From contig NZ_JAGFWR010000014.1 in the NCBI RefSeq assembly GCF_017599305.1, forward strand, positions 100,282 through 164,281: 64,000 bases of DNA, read 5' to 3'. A program made the position numbers and the translations under genes. Shown here piece after piece: positions 20,027 through 28,223 of this stretch. Each line of letters begins with the position of its first letter. Position 1 is the stretch's first letter. The notes beneath the pieces are model-generated. The model searched no databases, was not told the DNA's origin, and saw nothing but the letters and a program-made list of their open reading frames with translations. This stretch comes from Micromonospora antibiotica. GTDB lineage: Bacteria > Actinomycetota > Actinomycetes > Mycobacteriales > Micromonosporaceae.

Positions 20027-21721
20027 ATGCGTGGTGACCTGGTCAGGAAACTGATCGCACGGTGCCTGACCACCGGCCTGGCCGTGGTCGCCTTCCTGGT
20101 GGTGGCGTTCACCGGGGCCACCGGTTGGGGCCTGGCCCTGGCGGTGGCCGCGCTGGCCGCCGCCGGTTACGAACGTCGGGTCCGCCCCGACGCCGACATC
20201 GTCGCCGAGACGGTGCTGCTGGCCGCCGGCATCCTGGTCGGCTACGCCCGCCGGCTCGACGACGGGTTCGACCCGGTGCTGGCGCTCACCGCGCTGCTGC
20301 TGCTGGGCCTGGTGCTGCTGGTGGGGCCGCTGCGCGATGCCGGCAACCTGGAGATCCGGGCGGCGAACCTGCCGGTGCGGGCGTGGACCCCGCTGGTCGC
20401 CGCCCGGCTCGGCGGCGTACTGCTGGGGCTGCTCGCCGTGGTGGCGGTGGCCGCCGCGTTCGCCCTGCCCGCCGTGCTGGCGCTGGTCGTCGTGCTGGTG
20501 GTCGCGGCCGGCTGCGGTGCGGTCGGCCTGGACCTGGCCCGGCGGCGGTTCCGGCCGTCGGGTGGGGGCGGCCCGGTGACCCGGGCGCTGCGCACGCACC
20601 AGCCGGAGTTCCTGCTCTACTTCTCCGCCCCACCCGGCTCGGAATACCAGGTCACCATGTGGCTGCCCTACCTGGAGCGGCTCGGTCGGCCGTTCCTGGT
20701 GCTGCTGCGGGAGCCGGAGTTCCTGCCCACGATCGCCGCCGCGACGAGCGCCCCGGTGGTCTACTGCCCCACCCTCAAGGCGATGGACGAGGCGCTGGTG
20801 CCCAGCCTGCGGGTGGCGTTCTATGTCAACCACGGGGCGAAGAACAGCCACTGCATCCGGTTCACCCAGCTCACCCACGTGCAGCTGCACCACGGCGACA
20901 GCGACAAGGCCCCCAGCGCCAACCCGGTCTCGGCCATCTTCGACAAGATCTTCGTGGCCGGTCCGGCGGCGATCGAGCGGTACGCGCGGGCCGGCGTGGA
21001 GATCCCCGCCGAGAAGTTCGTCGTGGTCGGCCGCCCGCAGGTCGAAGCCATCGAGGTACGCCGGGAGGCCCGCCCGCTGACCGCCCCGACCGTGCTCTAC
21101 ACCCCCACCTGGACCGGCCACCACGCCGACGCCAACTACTGCTCGCTGCCGGTGGCCGAGCCGCTGCTGCGCCGGCTGCTCGACCGGGGGGCCACGGTGA
21201 TCCTGCGCGCCCACCCGTACACCGGGCAGAATCCGGCCTCGGCCCGGCAGTTGGCCCGGCTCACCGAGCTGCTCGCCGCCGACCGGACCCGTACCGGCCG
21301 GCAGCACCTGTGGGGGTCGGCGGCCAGCCGCGAGCTGAGCCTGACCGAGTGCGTCAACCGCTCCGACGCGCTGGTCTCCGACGTCTCCGGGGTCATCTCC
21401 GACTACCTCTACTCCGGCAAGCCGTACGCGGTGACCGACCTGGGCGTCGACGGCGACGAGTTCCTGGACCGGTTCCCGCTGGCCCGCTCCGGTTACGTGC
21501 TGCGCCGGGACATGGCCAACCTCGACGAGGTGCTGACCGGGCTGCTGGACACCGACCCGTTGGCGGCGGCCCGCTGGCAGACCCGCCGCCGTTACCTGGG
21601 CGACTTCCCCGCCGACGCGTACGCCGAGGGTTTCCTGGCCGCGGCCCGCCGCGAGCTGGAACCGGGCTGGACCCCGCCGACCCCCCGTACCCCCGCCGCC
21701 CCCCTCTCCCCCCACGCCTGA
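20027..21721 (+). CDS. Second membrane-anchored TagF/TarL-like transferase
   Basis: 564 residues with the same plan as the gene at 11511: about 180 residues with several hydrophobic segments, then a CDP-glycerol/ribitol phosphotransferase domain. Conserved blocks are VQLHHGDSDKAPSANP, VLYTPTWTGHHADANY, ILRAHPYTGQ and DALVSDVSGVISDYLYSGKPY. The two histidines expected at the active site are present. It begins 25 bp after the CDP-ribitol synthase, so it probably uses that enzyme's product. The C-terminal ~20 residues are Pro-rich and non-conserved. One homologue may prime and the other polymerise, or they may use different donors; the sequence does not decide. Confidence 0.87.
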   Translation: MRGDLVRKLIARCLTTGLAVVAFLVVAFTGATGWGLALAVAALAAAGYERRVRPDADIVAETVLLAAGILVGYARRLDDGFDPVLALTALLLLGLVLLVGPLRDAGNLEIRAANLPVRAWTPLVAARLGGVLLGLLAVVAVAAAFALPAVLALVVVLVVAAGCGAVGLDLARRRFRPSGGGGPVTRALRTHQPEFLLYFSAPPGSEYQVTMWLPYLERLGRPFLVLLREPEFLPTIAAATSAPVVYCPTLKAMDEALVPSLRVAFYVNHGAKNSHCIRFTQLTHVQLHHGDSDKAPSANPVSAIFDKIFVAGPAAIERYARAGVEIPAEKFVVVGRPQVEAIEVRREARPLTAPTVLYTPTWTGHHADANYCSLPVAEPLLRRLLDRGATVILRAHPYTGQNPASARQLARLTELLAADRTRTGRQHLWGSAASRELSLTECVNRSDALVSDVSGVISDYLYSGKPYAVTDLGVDGDEFLDRFPLARSGYVLRRDMANLDEVLTGLLDTDPLAAARWQTRRRYLGDFPADAYAEGFLAAARRELEPGWTPPTPRTPAAPLSPHA

Positions 21722-21834
21722 CCCGCACCCGCACCCGCCCGCCTCCGCCCGCACCCGCCTCCGCCCGCACCCGCTCGCGCTCGCACCCGTCCCGGACACG
21801 CCTCCGCACCCGCCCCGCGCGCCCGCCTCCGTCG
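21722..21834. repeat. Low-complexity C-rich tract
   Basis: Imperfect short-period repeats of cccgcaccc / cgcctccg directly after the stop of the upstream gene and just before the long hairpin. Non-coding by appearance. Confidence 0.6.
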
Positions 21835-21914
21835 GCAAGATCGTGCTCGATCCAGGTTGTAGTGGCCTCCTCGTCGCAGGAGGCCACTACAACCATGTTC
21901 GAGCACGATCTTGC
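21835..21914. terminator. Long near-perfect hairpin between convergent genes
   Basis: 80-base palindrome. The outer stem is 16 bp (21835-21850 with 21899-21914), there is a 4x4 internal loop, then an inner 17-bp stem (21855-21871 with 21878-21894) and a 6-base loop. It lies between the convergent TagF-like gene and the C39-like peptidase gene, so it could act as a bidirectional terminator. The unusually low GC of the outer arms for this genome suggests a dispersed palindromic repeat (REP-like) that has settled here. Confidence 0.7.
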
Positions 21915-21997
21915 TCCGGCCGGTCGGGTCGACCCCGGGACAGCGAACCGCCCCGGCCACCCGTGGTAGGGCGGCCGGGGCGGGTGGGGTGGCTCGG

Positions 21998-22861
21998 TCA
22001 GGCGGAGTAGCCCCGGGTGGCGATCCAGTTCGCCAGGGTGGTCACGCTGACCCAGTAGGCCGGCAGCGACGGGTCGGCCGAGTCGGCGATCCGCACGGTA
22101 CGACCGTTGTCCCGGTAGCCCACGGCGGCGATGTAGTGGCCGCCGGGGAAGGAGTGCCAGCCGCCGTCGAGGTCGGTGGCGTCCCCGGCCACGTTCGCGA
22201 CCACGGCCCGCTTGTCGGCGACCGCCGCGACCACGTCGGCCCGCAGCCGGTCGATCTGCGCGTCGCTCGGCGTGCCGGCGAACATCCTGGTCCGGTACGG
22301 GTCACCCTTGACCACGGCGTTGAGCACCCGGGTGGTGTCCTCGGCCGAGTTGGTGCCCATCTCGGTGGTGCCCAACTGGGCGGCGAGGTCGTCCTGGCCG
22401 CGCTCGATGCCGGCCGCGCTGAGCGCGTTGCGGACCGCCGCCGGGCCGCAGTAGTAGTAGGTGGTCTGGGCCTGGTAGTCGTAGCGCAGGACCTTCGACG
22501 ACGGCGGCTTCGGGGCCGCCTTGCGGGTCAGGTCCGGGTCGGCGGTGGCCCTTGCCTTCGCCCGGGTGACGCGCGGCGACGGGGCGTCGCTCGCCGACGG
22601 GCTGGCCGAGGGGGTGGCCGACGGGCTGGTCGGGGCGGGGACGGCGACCCGGGCTTGGGCGCGGCTGGCGACGTCGTCGAGGCGGGGGGCGGTCTCGGCG
22701 ACGGCGGTGGCGCGCTGCTGGTCGGTCGGGGCGTCGTCGACCCCGGCGGCCAGGGCGGTGCCACCGGCGGCCAGGGCGAGGACCGCCGCCGAGCCGACGA
22801 CCATCCGGTACGGGCGTCGGATGCCCAGTAGGCGGAGCTGTCGTTTCATGTGGTGCTTCAC
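21998..22861 (-). CDS. Secreted C39-like cysteine peptidase family protein
   Basis: 287 residues. A basic N-terminus and a hydrophobic core (about 20-39) form a signal peptide. A Ser/Pro/Ala-rich linker (about 70-120) precedes a papain-like C39 domain, with catalytic Cys138 in YYYCGPAAVRNAL, His242 in PGGHYIAAVGY and Asp260 in RIADSADP. It likely cleaves or modifies extracytoplasmic peptides, perhaps wall-associated. The GTG at 22861 has ggagg six bases upstream; the ATG four codons later is second choice. An apparent c-di-AMP riboswitch lies about 250 bases upstream, tying it to cell-wall and osmotic control. Confidence 0.85.
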   Translation of the reverse strand: MKHHMKRQLRLLGIRRPYRMVVGSAAVLALAAGGTALAAGVDDAPTDQQRATAVAETAPRLDDVASRAQARVAVPAPTSPSATPSASPSASDAPSPRVTRAKARATADPDLTRKAAPKPPSSKVLRYDYQAQTTYYYCGPAAVRNALSAAGIERGQDDLAAQLGTTEMGTNSAEDTTRVLNAVVKGDPYRTRMFAGTPSDAQIDRLRADVVAAVADKRAVVANVAGDATDLDGGWHSFPGGHYIAAVGYRDNGRTVRIADSADPSLPAYWVSVTTLANWIATRGYSA

Positions 22862-23114
22862 AGGGTGTTCCTCCACGGGGCGAGGCGGCGGGCACACCCC
22901 ATCGGCACGCGGCGGACACGCCGCGCGCGGATCGGGTGTTGCGCCGCTCGTTCGGCAGGGACCGCCCGACGGGGGGCCGGGCGGATCGGCGGCTCGCCCG
23001 GCAGGGGCCGGGCGGCGGGGCACAGAGCCGGGTCAGCGCGTCGGGCGCGACGGTCCGGCGGTGCCCCGGCACCGAGGTGGAGGAACTACCGAGGGGGTGG
23101 GGTCATGCTGCACG

Positions 23115-23240
23115 AGGAGGGAACTCCTTCCTTTGCCGCCGACCGGGTTAGCTGACGGATTCGGGCGGGAAGATCGCCCTACCCCGGGCCGTGGCCCGGA
23201 GATTCACCCCAGGTGGTGCGTGTGGGTCCCCGGTTCGTGA
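23115..23240 (-). promoter_or_regulatory. c-di-AMP riboswitch (ydaO/yuaA-type)
   Basis: On the minus strand the leader shows the conserved blocks of actinobacterial ydaO elements in order: gaaccggggaccca, ggggtgaatc, a GC stem, gtagggcgatcttcccgccc, gaatccgtcagctaaccc and ggtcggcgg. In actinobacteria this class usually precedes genes for wall hydrolases and related secreted proteins and generally turns expression off when c-di-AMP binds. The next gene on this strand is the C39-like peptidase. The 3' boundary and expression platform are uncertain; gga-rich sequence follows it. Confidence 0.85.
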
Positions 23241-23715
23241 CTGGCACGATTGAGCGGGTCGGCACGGCGTCGCCTCTTGCGATCGGAAACCGCACCGGAC
23301 CGCAGCGACACTACTGGCCGGTTTCCCCCCTCGCCAAGCCCGTTGAGCTGCACAAACATGGGCTGGACGAGTCAGTTTCGGGGCACTCGGGCACTGACCC
23401 GCCACGCGTGGGACGGTCGGAGCGCCCGGGCCCGTCCAGGCGAAAACCCGGACGGCCGGGCACCGACCGCCGATGATCGTCGCAGTCGATGTGACCGACT
23501 GTGACCAGGTGTCCGGTTTCCACCCGCAGTGACGGCACCCACAACCCGCAGATAACAATTCAGTCCCGCCGACCCGCCGACCGGTCCGGCTTCGCCGACC
23601 AGCCGACCAGCCGACCAGCCGGCCCGCTGACCCGCTGGCCCGCTGGCCCGCTGACCCGCTGACCCGCCGACCGTCCGGCTTCGCCGACCAGCGACCGGCC
23701 GACCTGACGGCCGGG
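23241..23715. other. Non-coding stretch with 10-base repeats
   Basis: No convincing gene. The half next to 23715 (about 23575-23700) is a run of imperfect ~8-10 base repeats (ccgaccagc, then gacccgctggcccgctg) just downstream of the minus-strand gene that stops at 23716. The other half should hold the promoter for the riboswitch transcript; none was recognised with confidence. Confidence 0.5.
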
Positions 23716-24477
23716 TCAGCCGACCCGGGCCGGACGCCAGCGGGTGGCGGGGGCCGGGCGGGTGGCGGACGTCGCCGGACGGGGCAGTGGGACCCGGGTC
23801 GGCCGCCACCGTTGCGCCGCCGCGTGTGCCTCGGCAGCCAGCGACCGGGCCGCCTCGGCGGCCAGTTCGGCGTTCCGCCACGCCGCCCGTTCCCGCCCGA
23901 CCGCAGCCCGGTACGCTGTACGCCGGTCCTCGCGGACCGCGCGGGCCAGCATCACCTCGTGCTCGACCGGGTGCCGACGCGGGTCCCAACCGTCGCGGTG
24001 CGCGAAGACGTCCCGCAGCCGCTCCACCGACAACTCTCCCCGCCAGTGCGCCGCCACGGCCTCCTGGTGCAGCCACCGCTCCCGACCGGCGTACTCGGCG
24101 GGGGTGCGGGGAGTACGCGGGCTGGGCAGCGCCCGGGCACCGGTGAACCGGCGGGCCAGCGTCTCCGCTTCGTCGTACGCCTGCCAGGCCCGTTCCAGGG
24201 CGTCGTGGGCCGCCAGCCAGGCCACGCGGTGGTGGCGGGCCCTCCGGGCGGCTCCGGAGGCGGCGACGGCCACCTCCTCCGCGTAGCGACGCAGGTCGGC
24301 GACGGGGGGTGGGGCGTCGGATGCCGGCGCGGCGGCAGTGGCTGCGGCGGCCGGTTGGTCCCGCTCGGGCCGGGCCACCAGGATGGTGATCCCGGTCAGC
24401 GCCAGGACGAGCAGCGCGGACCAGATCACGGTGGCGGTCGGGACCTCGATCAGGAACTGGGAGAGCACGGTGTTCAC
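23716..24477 (-). CDS. Single-pass membrane protein, unknown
   Basis: 253 residues. One N-terminal TM segment (about 12-31, TATVIWSALLVLALTGITILVA) is followed by an Ala/Pro linker and a long, mostly helical Ala/Arg-rich cytoplasmic domain with repeated aromatic-basic heptad-like spacing (ALERAWQAYDEAETLARRF, AWRNAELAAEAARSLAAEA). The C-terminus is basic. No catalytic motif is recognised. GTG at 24477 has gagg eight bases upstream; GTG at 24486 is an alternative. The upstream pentapeptide-repeat gene on the same strand may be co-transcribed with it. Confidence 0.6.
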   Translation of the reverse strand: MNTVLSQFLIEVPTATVIWSALLVLALTGITILVARPERDQPAAAATAAAPASDAPPPVADLRRYAEEVAVAASGAARRARHHRVAWLAAHDALERAWQAYDEAETLARRFTGARALPSPRTPRTPAEYAGRERWLHQEAVAAHWRGELSVERLRDVFAHRDGWDPRRHPVEHEVMLARAVREDRRTAYRAAVGRERAAWRNAELAAEAARSLAAEAHAAAQRWRPTRVPLPRPATSATRPAPATRWRPARVG

Positions 24478-24602
24478 GGTCGACACCTCGCAGGCGGGAT
24501 GCGGAAGAGGAGGCCGTACCGGCGGCGGGAACATCCGGCCGGGCGGTGCGGGTGTGGTGCGTGGCGCAGGCGGTCGCGGGTGGTCGGCCCCCGCGTGGGC
24601 GG

Positions 24603-25136
24603 TCAGCCCTCCGGGGGTGCCCGGGGGGCGGTGGCGACGGGTGTTCGACCGGCCGGCAGCGCCGGGGGCGGGGCGCTCCGCGCGACGCCGGCCGGCACGA
24701 CGGCGTCGACCCGGTCTGCCGTCGGCACGGCGAGCACGACGGCGGCCCGGTCCGCTGCCGGCACGGCGAGCACCACGGCGACGGCCCGATCTGCGGCGGC
24801 GGCCGGGTCGGCCTCCCGCCCACCGCTGCGGATGTCGGTCGGGGCGGCCGGGGCTCCGGCCGCGGGCAAGGACAGCGACGCGTCGACCGGCAGGGCGGCT
24901 GCCGCCGGCCCCGGGTCGAACGACGCCGGGCGCAACGACGCCGGGCCGGGCAGTGCTGGGCCGGACAGTGCCGGGCCGGACAGTGCCGGGCCGGACAGTG
25001 CCGGGCCGGACAGTGCCGGGCCGGACAGTGCCGGGCCGGCGACGGCGAACGCGATCGCGACGGCCAGGCCGGTCAACAGCCGGGACCACCAGCGGGCGAC
25101 CCACCACAGCGGACTGGTGGGTGCGGCCGGGAGCAT
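24603..25136 (-). CDS. Small Ala/Pro-rich membrane protein with GPALS repeats
   Basis: 177 residues. The N-terminus is Trp-rich and hydrophobic (PLWWVARWWSRLLTGLAVAIAFAVA) and looks like a TM anchor or uncleaved signal. Directly after it come five exact GPALS pentapeptides plus one variant, encoded by 15-base tandem repeats. The rest is Ala/Val/Asp-rich with two similar halves (ADRAVAVVLAVPA, ADRAAVVLAVPT). No enzymatic motif, and the ribosome binding site is weak. It could be a real surface-exposed repeat protein or a spurious frame over a repeat array. Confidence 0.4.
   Translation of the reverse strand: MLPAAPTSPLWWVARWWSRLLTGLAVAIAFAVAGPALSGPALSGPALSGPALSGPALSGPALPGPASLRPASFDPGPAAAALPVDASLSLPAAGAPAAPTDIRSGGREADPAAAADRAVAVVLAVPAADRAAVVLAVPTADRVDAVVPAGVARSAPPPALPAGRTPVATAPRAPPEG
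24946..25035. repeat. 15-base tandem repeat, six units
   Basis: Five identical copies of ccggacagtgccggg (24961-25035) preceded by one variant copy (24946-24960). The period is a multiple of three, so it inserts pentapeptides in the overlapping minus-strand frame without breaking it. Confidence 0.9.
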
Positions 25137-25272
25137 ATGTCCACGTTACCGCCGTGGTGACCGACCCGCAGCACCGCCGGGCGTGTCGCCGCGCCCACCA
25201 CCGTGGACCTGGTCCGGGGCGGTGCTGCACCAGGTCGCCGCCCAGCTCGGCCCGGGTTCCGGTGCGGGGTGG

Positions 25273-26622
25273 TCAGTGCGGGTCGCGCGGTCCGACGTAC
25301 TCGACGGGGAGTCCGGCACGCCGCCCGTCGCCGGCAGCCCGCGGCCCCGGCACGGTGACACCGCCGCTGCCGGCCACGTCGTCCGGCCGAACCCCACCGG
25401 CGGCGACACCGGCCGGCGCCCCACCGCCGACAACGGCACCGCCGACAGCGGCGTCGGGGCCAGCGGCACCGCGGGCGGCGGCACCGCGGGCGGCGTCGGG
25501 GACAGCGGCACCGCGGGCGGCGTCGGGGGCGGCCGGCACGGGTGGGGTACGGCGGCGGGGAGCGAGCCGGCGCATCATCGGCGTCTCCACGAAACGGTGC
25601 AGGGCGGCGGCCAACGCCAGGTTCAGCACCAGGAAACCGAGCACGGCCAGTGGTCCCGACCAGCCGGGCAGCCCCACACCCCAGTGCCCGGTGAGCCGCA
25701 GCACCGTCATCATCACCAGCACGTGCACCAGGTAGAAGGCGAACGACACCTCACCGAGCCAGATGAGGGTGCGGTGCCGCCACGGCGACCAGCGGCCCTG
25801 CACGTCCGCGCGGGCCGCCGCCGGGATGACCAGGATGTACGCCACCGACAGCAGCGCCGCCCACATCTCGGCCGGGATCCAGTGCGCCGCCACCCAGACG
25901 ACCACGAACAGCAGGCTGGCCAGCGGCAGGCCGGGCCCCCGCCAGTGGCCCCGACGCAGCAGCTCGGCGGCGGCGACGCCCAGCCAGAACTCGGTGGAGC
26001 GGACCAGCGGGAAGACCTGGGTGAACCACCAGTTGCTGCCCTCGGGGAGCAGTTGCTGACCGGGCCAGAGCGCCAGGATGACCAGCGGCACCGCCACCAC
26101 CATGGCCCAGAGCACGCCGGAGTGGGCCCGCCGGATCGCCGGCAGCACCAGCGGCAGGCAGAGGTAGAAGAACAGCTCGCAGGACAGCGACCAGCTCACG
26201 TTGTTGATGCTGTAGAAGTAGCCGGGGGTGGGGTCCCACGCCTGGACGAGGAAGAGGTTCTCCAGGGCGGCGCGCGGCACCACCGGGTCGGCGAACCACC
26301 ACATCACCAGCAGCGCCGCCGCCCAGGTCAGCACGTGGTTGGGATAGATCTTGGCGAGCCGGCGACGCCAGAAGTCCCGCCGCCGGTCGCCGTCGCGGGT
26401 CGACCAGACCAGCACGAAGCCACTGAGGATGAAGAAGAACTGCACCCCGGACAGGCCCAGGGTGAACAGCCAGTCGACCACCGCCCTGGCGTCGGACTGG
26501 GTGACGATCCGCATGGTGCCGACGTGGTAGCCGAAGACCAGCATGGCGGCGATCCACCGCAGCCCGGTCAGCGACGGCAGCCGGTTCAGCGCCGGGGACG
26601 CGGGGGTGGGCACGCTGGTCAC
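25273..26622 (-). CDS. Acyltransferase 3 family membrane protein
   Basis: 449 residues of the AT3 (OafA/NodX) family with about ten TM segments. The N-terminal block LPSLTGLRWIAAMLVFGYHV holds the conserved R and H, followed by LSGFVLVWS and a WSLSCELFFYLCLPL block with the conserved Glu. Such proteins O-acylate surface glycans using a cytoplasmic acyl-CoA. The last ~100 residues are Ala/Gly/Pro-rich repeats (DAARGAA) and probably disordered. GTG at 26622 is used; GTG at 26613 is also possible. Divergent from the pyruvyltransferase-like gene; the target is plausibly the wall polymer of this locus. Confidence 0.85.
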   Translation of the reverse strand: MTSVPTPASPALNRLPSLTGLRWIAAMLVFGYHVGTMRIVTQSDARAVVDWLFTLGLSGVQFFFILSGFVLVWSTRDGDRRRDFWRRRLAKIYPNHVLTWAAALLVMWWFADPVVPRAALENLFLVQAWDPTPGYFYSINNVSWSLSCELFFYLCLPLVLPAIRRAHSGVLWAMVVAVPLVILALWPGQQLLPEGSNWWFTQVFPLVRSTEFWLGVAAAELLRRGHWRGPGLPLASLLFVVVWVAAHWIPAEMWAALLSVAYILVIPAAARADVQGRWSPWRHRTLIWLGEVSFAFYLVHVLVMMTVLRLTGHWGVGLPGWSGPLAVLGFLVLNLALAAALHRFVETPMMRRLAPRRRTPPVPAAPDAARGAAVPDAARGAAARGAAGPDAAVGGAVVGGGAPAGVAAGGVRPDDVAGSGGVTVPGPRAAGDGRRAGLPVEYVGPRDPH

Positions 26623-26808
26623 CCGGGGCACCCTACCGGCACACCCCACCGTGGGTGACGCGCCGGGGTGGTGCGGATGTGCGGAAGGTGTACGAAATCC
26701 CTCCACTGCCCTAACATCGCGGGACCCGTCGGTGTCGGCGCGCGCCCATGGGGCGGACCGGCGCGGCCCGTCGCAGGCACGCCCGGCTAACGAGGAACGG
26801 AGCAGAGT

Positions 26809-28134
26809 GTGCACCAGCGGATCCTGATGCGGGCCAAGAAGGACCCGTTCGACGTACGCGGCCCGGAGGAGGCGTACGAGGGGAACTGGATCGGGGAGAA
26901 CAACGGCAACCTGGTCTTCAGTCACGCCGCGCACAAGTTGCTGCGCACCTCCACCGCGCGGATCACGTCGACCGAGTTCAAGGTCGACCTGCGCGACGCC
27001 GACCGGATCAACGAGCAGTACGACGTGTACGTCATCCCGCTGGCCAACGCGTTCCGGCGCAGCTACGCCCACCGCATCGAGCTGATGACGAAGCTGGTCG
27101 AGCGGCTGCGGATCCCGGTGGTGGTGTTCGGGGTCGGCGTGCAGACCGACGTCACCGGCGACCGGGAGTACCTGCGTCCGATCGACGACGTGGTCAGCCG
27201 GTTCGTCCGGGCGGCGCTGGAGCGGGGGCCGAGCATCGGTGTACGCGGGGAGATCACCGCGCGGTACCTGAACACGCTGGGCTTCTCCGCCGTCGACGTG
27301 ATCGGCTGCCCGTCGATGTTCCTGCACGGCGACCGGTTCCGGGTGGAGAAGTCCGCGCCGGCCCTGAGCACCGACGCCCGGGTGGCGCTGACCGTCTCCC
27401 CGTACGTCAAGTCGATGGCGAAGATCATCACCTCGCACCAGGCCCGCTACCCCAACCTGCGCTACCTCCCGCAGGACCTCAAGACGCTGGGCACCCTGCT
27501 CTACGGCGACGCCCCCGAGGACCGGGGCAAGACCAGCGCCATCCCGGTGCACACCTCGCACCCGCTGTTCACGCAGGACAAGGTGCGGATGTTCCTCGAC
27601 CCGTGGACCTGGATGGACTATCTCGCCGGTTTCGACTTCGCCTTCGGCACCCGCATCCACGGCACCATCACCGCGCTGGTCTCCGGCACCCCCGGCTACC
27701 TGTTCGCGCACGACTCGCGCACCCTGGAACTGGCCAGGTACTTCGACATCCCGCACCGGCTGATGAAGGACGTGCCGGCCGACGTGGACGCCGCACAGCT
27801 CTATGCCGAGGCCGACTACACCGCCCTCAACACCGGGCACCGGGCCCGCTACGAGGTGCTGCGCGCGTTCCTCGCCCGGCACGACCTGGGCAACGCGTTC
27901 GACGACGGCGACAGCGCGGCCCGGTTCGACGCGCAGGTCCGCGAGACGGTGTTCCCCCCGGCGGTCCGGCCCGCCGGGGCCACCTCGCCCGAGGAACTGC
28001 TGGCCCGCATCCAGTGGCTGCGCGACCGTAACGCGGCGCTCGGCGACGACGTGCGGGAGCTGCGGGAACAGCGGCTGCGGGCCCGGGTCAAGCGGGCGGT
28101 CGGCGCACCGGTGCGGCGGATGCTGAACCGTTAA
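26809..28134 (+). CDS. Polysaccharide pyruvyl transferase family protein
   Basis: 441 residues of the PF04230 fold. The N-terminal half has VVFGVGVQTDV, then VRGEITARYLNTLG, and DVIGCPSMFLHG. The C-terminal half has FDFAFGTRIHGTITALVSGTPGYLFAHD, the family's conserved G-T/S-R-x-H-G block. A C-terminal helical and basic tail (about 395-441) may bind the membrane. Family members add a pyruvate ketal to glycans, but some are glycosyltransferases. It opens the plus-strand run that leads into GT2 and pseI. GTG start; upstream agcagag is only a weak ribosome binding site. Confidence 0.8.
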   Translation: MHQRILMRAKKDPFDVRGPEEAYEGNWIGENNGNLVFSHAAHKLLRTSTARITSTEFKVDLRDADRINEQYDVYVIPLANAFRRSYAHRIELMTKLVERLRIPVVVFGVGVQTDVTGDREYLRPIDDVVSRFVRAALERGPSIGVRGEITARYLNTLGFSAVDVIGCPSMFLHGDRFRVEKSAPALSTDARVALTVSPYVKSMAKIITSHQARYPNLRYLPQDLKTLGTLLYGDAPEDRGKTSAIPVHTSHPLFTQDKVRMFLDPWTWMDYLAGFDFAFGTRIHGTITALVSGTPGYLFAHDSRTLELARYFDIPHRLMKDVPADVDAAQLYAEADYTALNTGHRARYEVLRAFLARHDLGNAFDDGDSAARFDAQVRETVFPPAVRPAGATSPEELLARIQWLRDRNAALGDDVRELREQRLRARVKRAVGAPVRRMLNR

Positions 28135-28223
28135 CCTGCCGCTCGGCCGCTGTTCAGCAGCTCCATCTCCGCCGGATACGTCACGTTCCGTGGCCGTCCA
28201 TACCCGTGCACCAGGGTGGCGGG

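Noticed and set aside
23241..23575. tRNA or small RNA in the gene-free region
   Set aside because: No cloverleaf or conserved tRNA arms were found by eye; nothing beyond the riboswitch could be supported.
24946..25035. CRISPR-like regular repeats
   Set aside because: The 15-base units are contiguous with no spacers and lie within a coding frame.
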